From: Clostridia bacterium
GTDB taxonomy: Bacteria > Bacillota_A > Clostridia > Oscillospirales > CAG-382
Direction: 5' to 3'
Length of the DNA stretch: 5,602 nt
Assembly: GCA_017517985.1 (NCBI GenBank)
Contig: JAFWWX010000350.1
Span: 1-5,602, forward strand
The translations under genes were made by a program, and so were the position numbers. The stretch's first letter is position 1. Each line of letters begins with the position of its first letter. Below, in pieces: positions 5,574-5,602 of this stretch. A model generated the notes under the pieces. That model searched no databases and was not told the origin of the DNA. It was given only the letters and a program-made list of their open reading frames with translations.

Positions 5574-5602
5574 GTTCCCAAAGGTTGTTCCCAAAGATTT
5601 GC
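5574..5602 (+). repeat. Paired GTTCCCAAAG direct repeats, unit 2
   Basis: GTTCCCAAAG occurs at 5574-5583 and 5587-5596, with the same 13-bp period as in unit 1, and ends in ATTTGC at the last base of the window. The three bases between copies differ (GTT here, AAA in unit 1). Confidence 0.65.

Larger units (their letters stand above)
5239..5602 (+). repeat. Tandem pair of tRNA-Ser-headed repeat units
   Basis: Both units have the same order: CTTTTTT, AACATAT, the 42-base tRNA-Ser 5' half, a divergent stretch of roughly 85-95 bases containing an inverted repeat, then TTTTAGC followed by GTTCCCAAAG, three bases, GTTCCCAAAG and ATTTGC. Unit 1 covers about 5239-5420 and unit 2 about 5420-5602. 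The ends are conserved while the middles differ, the pattern expected of attachment-site halves or a cassette family rather than a simple recent duplication. The sequence stops exactly at the end of the second unit. Confidence 0.65.

Noticed and set aside
5392..5602. CRISPR array
   Set aside because: The repeats are 10 bp with a 3-bp gap and occur as two distant pairs. Repeat length, spacer length and number do not fit a CRISPR array.

Overview
The window looks like a fragment of a low-to-moderate GC Firmicutes (Clostridia-type) chromosome, perhaps a gut or rumen lineage. The grounds are a SpoVT sporulation regulator, two Gram-positive-style lipoprotein substrate-binding proteins, strong AGGAGG-type ribosome binding sites, and a tRNA-Ser(CGA) 5' sequence of the kind found in Clostridia. 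All recognisable genes lie on the plus strand. The window opens inside spoVT and closes exactly at the end of a repeated motif, so it may be a whole contig that broke at a repeat (inference).

Layout: (1) 2-529, spoVT lacking only its first few codons, followed by a hairpin terminator. (2) 530-845, an AT-rich intergenic region with several small palindromes and a probable promoter. (3) 846-2291, a family-1-like extracellular sugar-type substrate-binding lipoprotein with a calcium-loop-like motif, then a strong terminator. (4) 2485-3099, a RimJ/RimL-type GNAT acetyltransferase with its own well-formed promoter. (5) 3312-5011, an OppA/DppA-type (family 5) peptide-binding lipoprotein broken by a -1 frameshift near 4157, then a strong terminator. 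(6) 5087-5602, a non-coding region with a perfect-consensus promoter (TTGACA, 17 bp, TATAAT) that leads into two tandem units. Each unit begins with the 5' half of a tRNA-Ser(CGA) that stops just after the anticodon loop, and ends with a doubled GTTCCCAAAG motif plus ATTTGC.

The protein genes seem to be independent single-gene transcription units rather than an operon. Three of the four candidate promoters are good matches, and all four share TGA directly before the -10. Both binding proteins are orphans: no permease or ATPase gene is in view, so they would have to work with transporter parts encoded elsewhere.

The most unusual part is the 3' end. The best reading is a tRNA-Ser(CGA) locus that served as an integration target, with crossover in the anticodon loop, leaving tandem attachment-site-like scars with paired arm-type repeats. 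A short tRNA-mimic RNA family is an alternative. No integrase and no tRNA 3' half are visible, so this remains a hypothesis.
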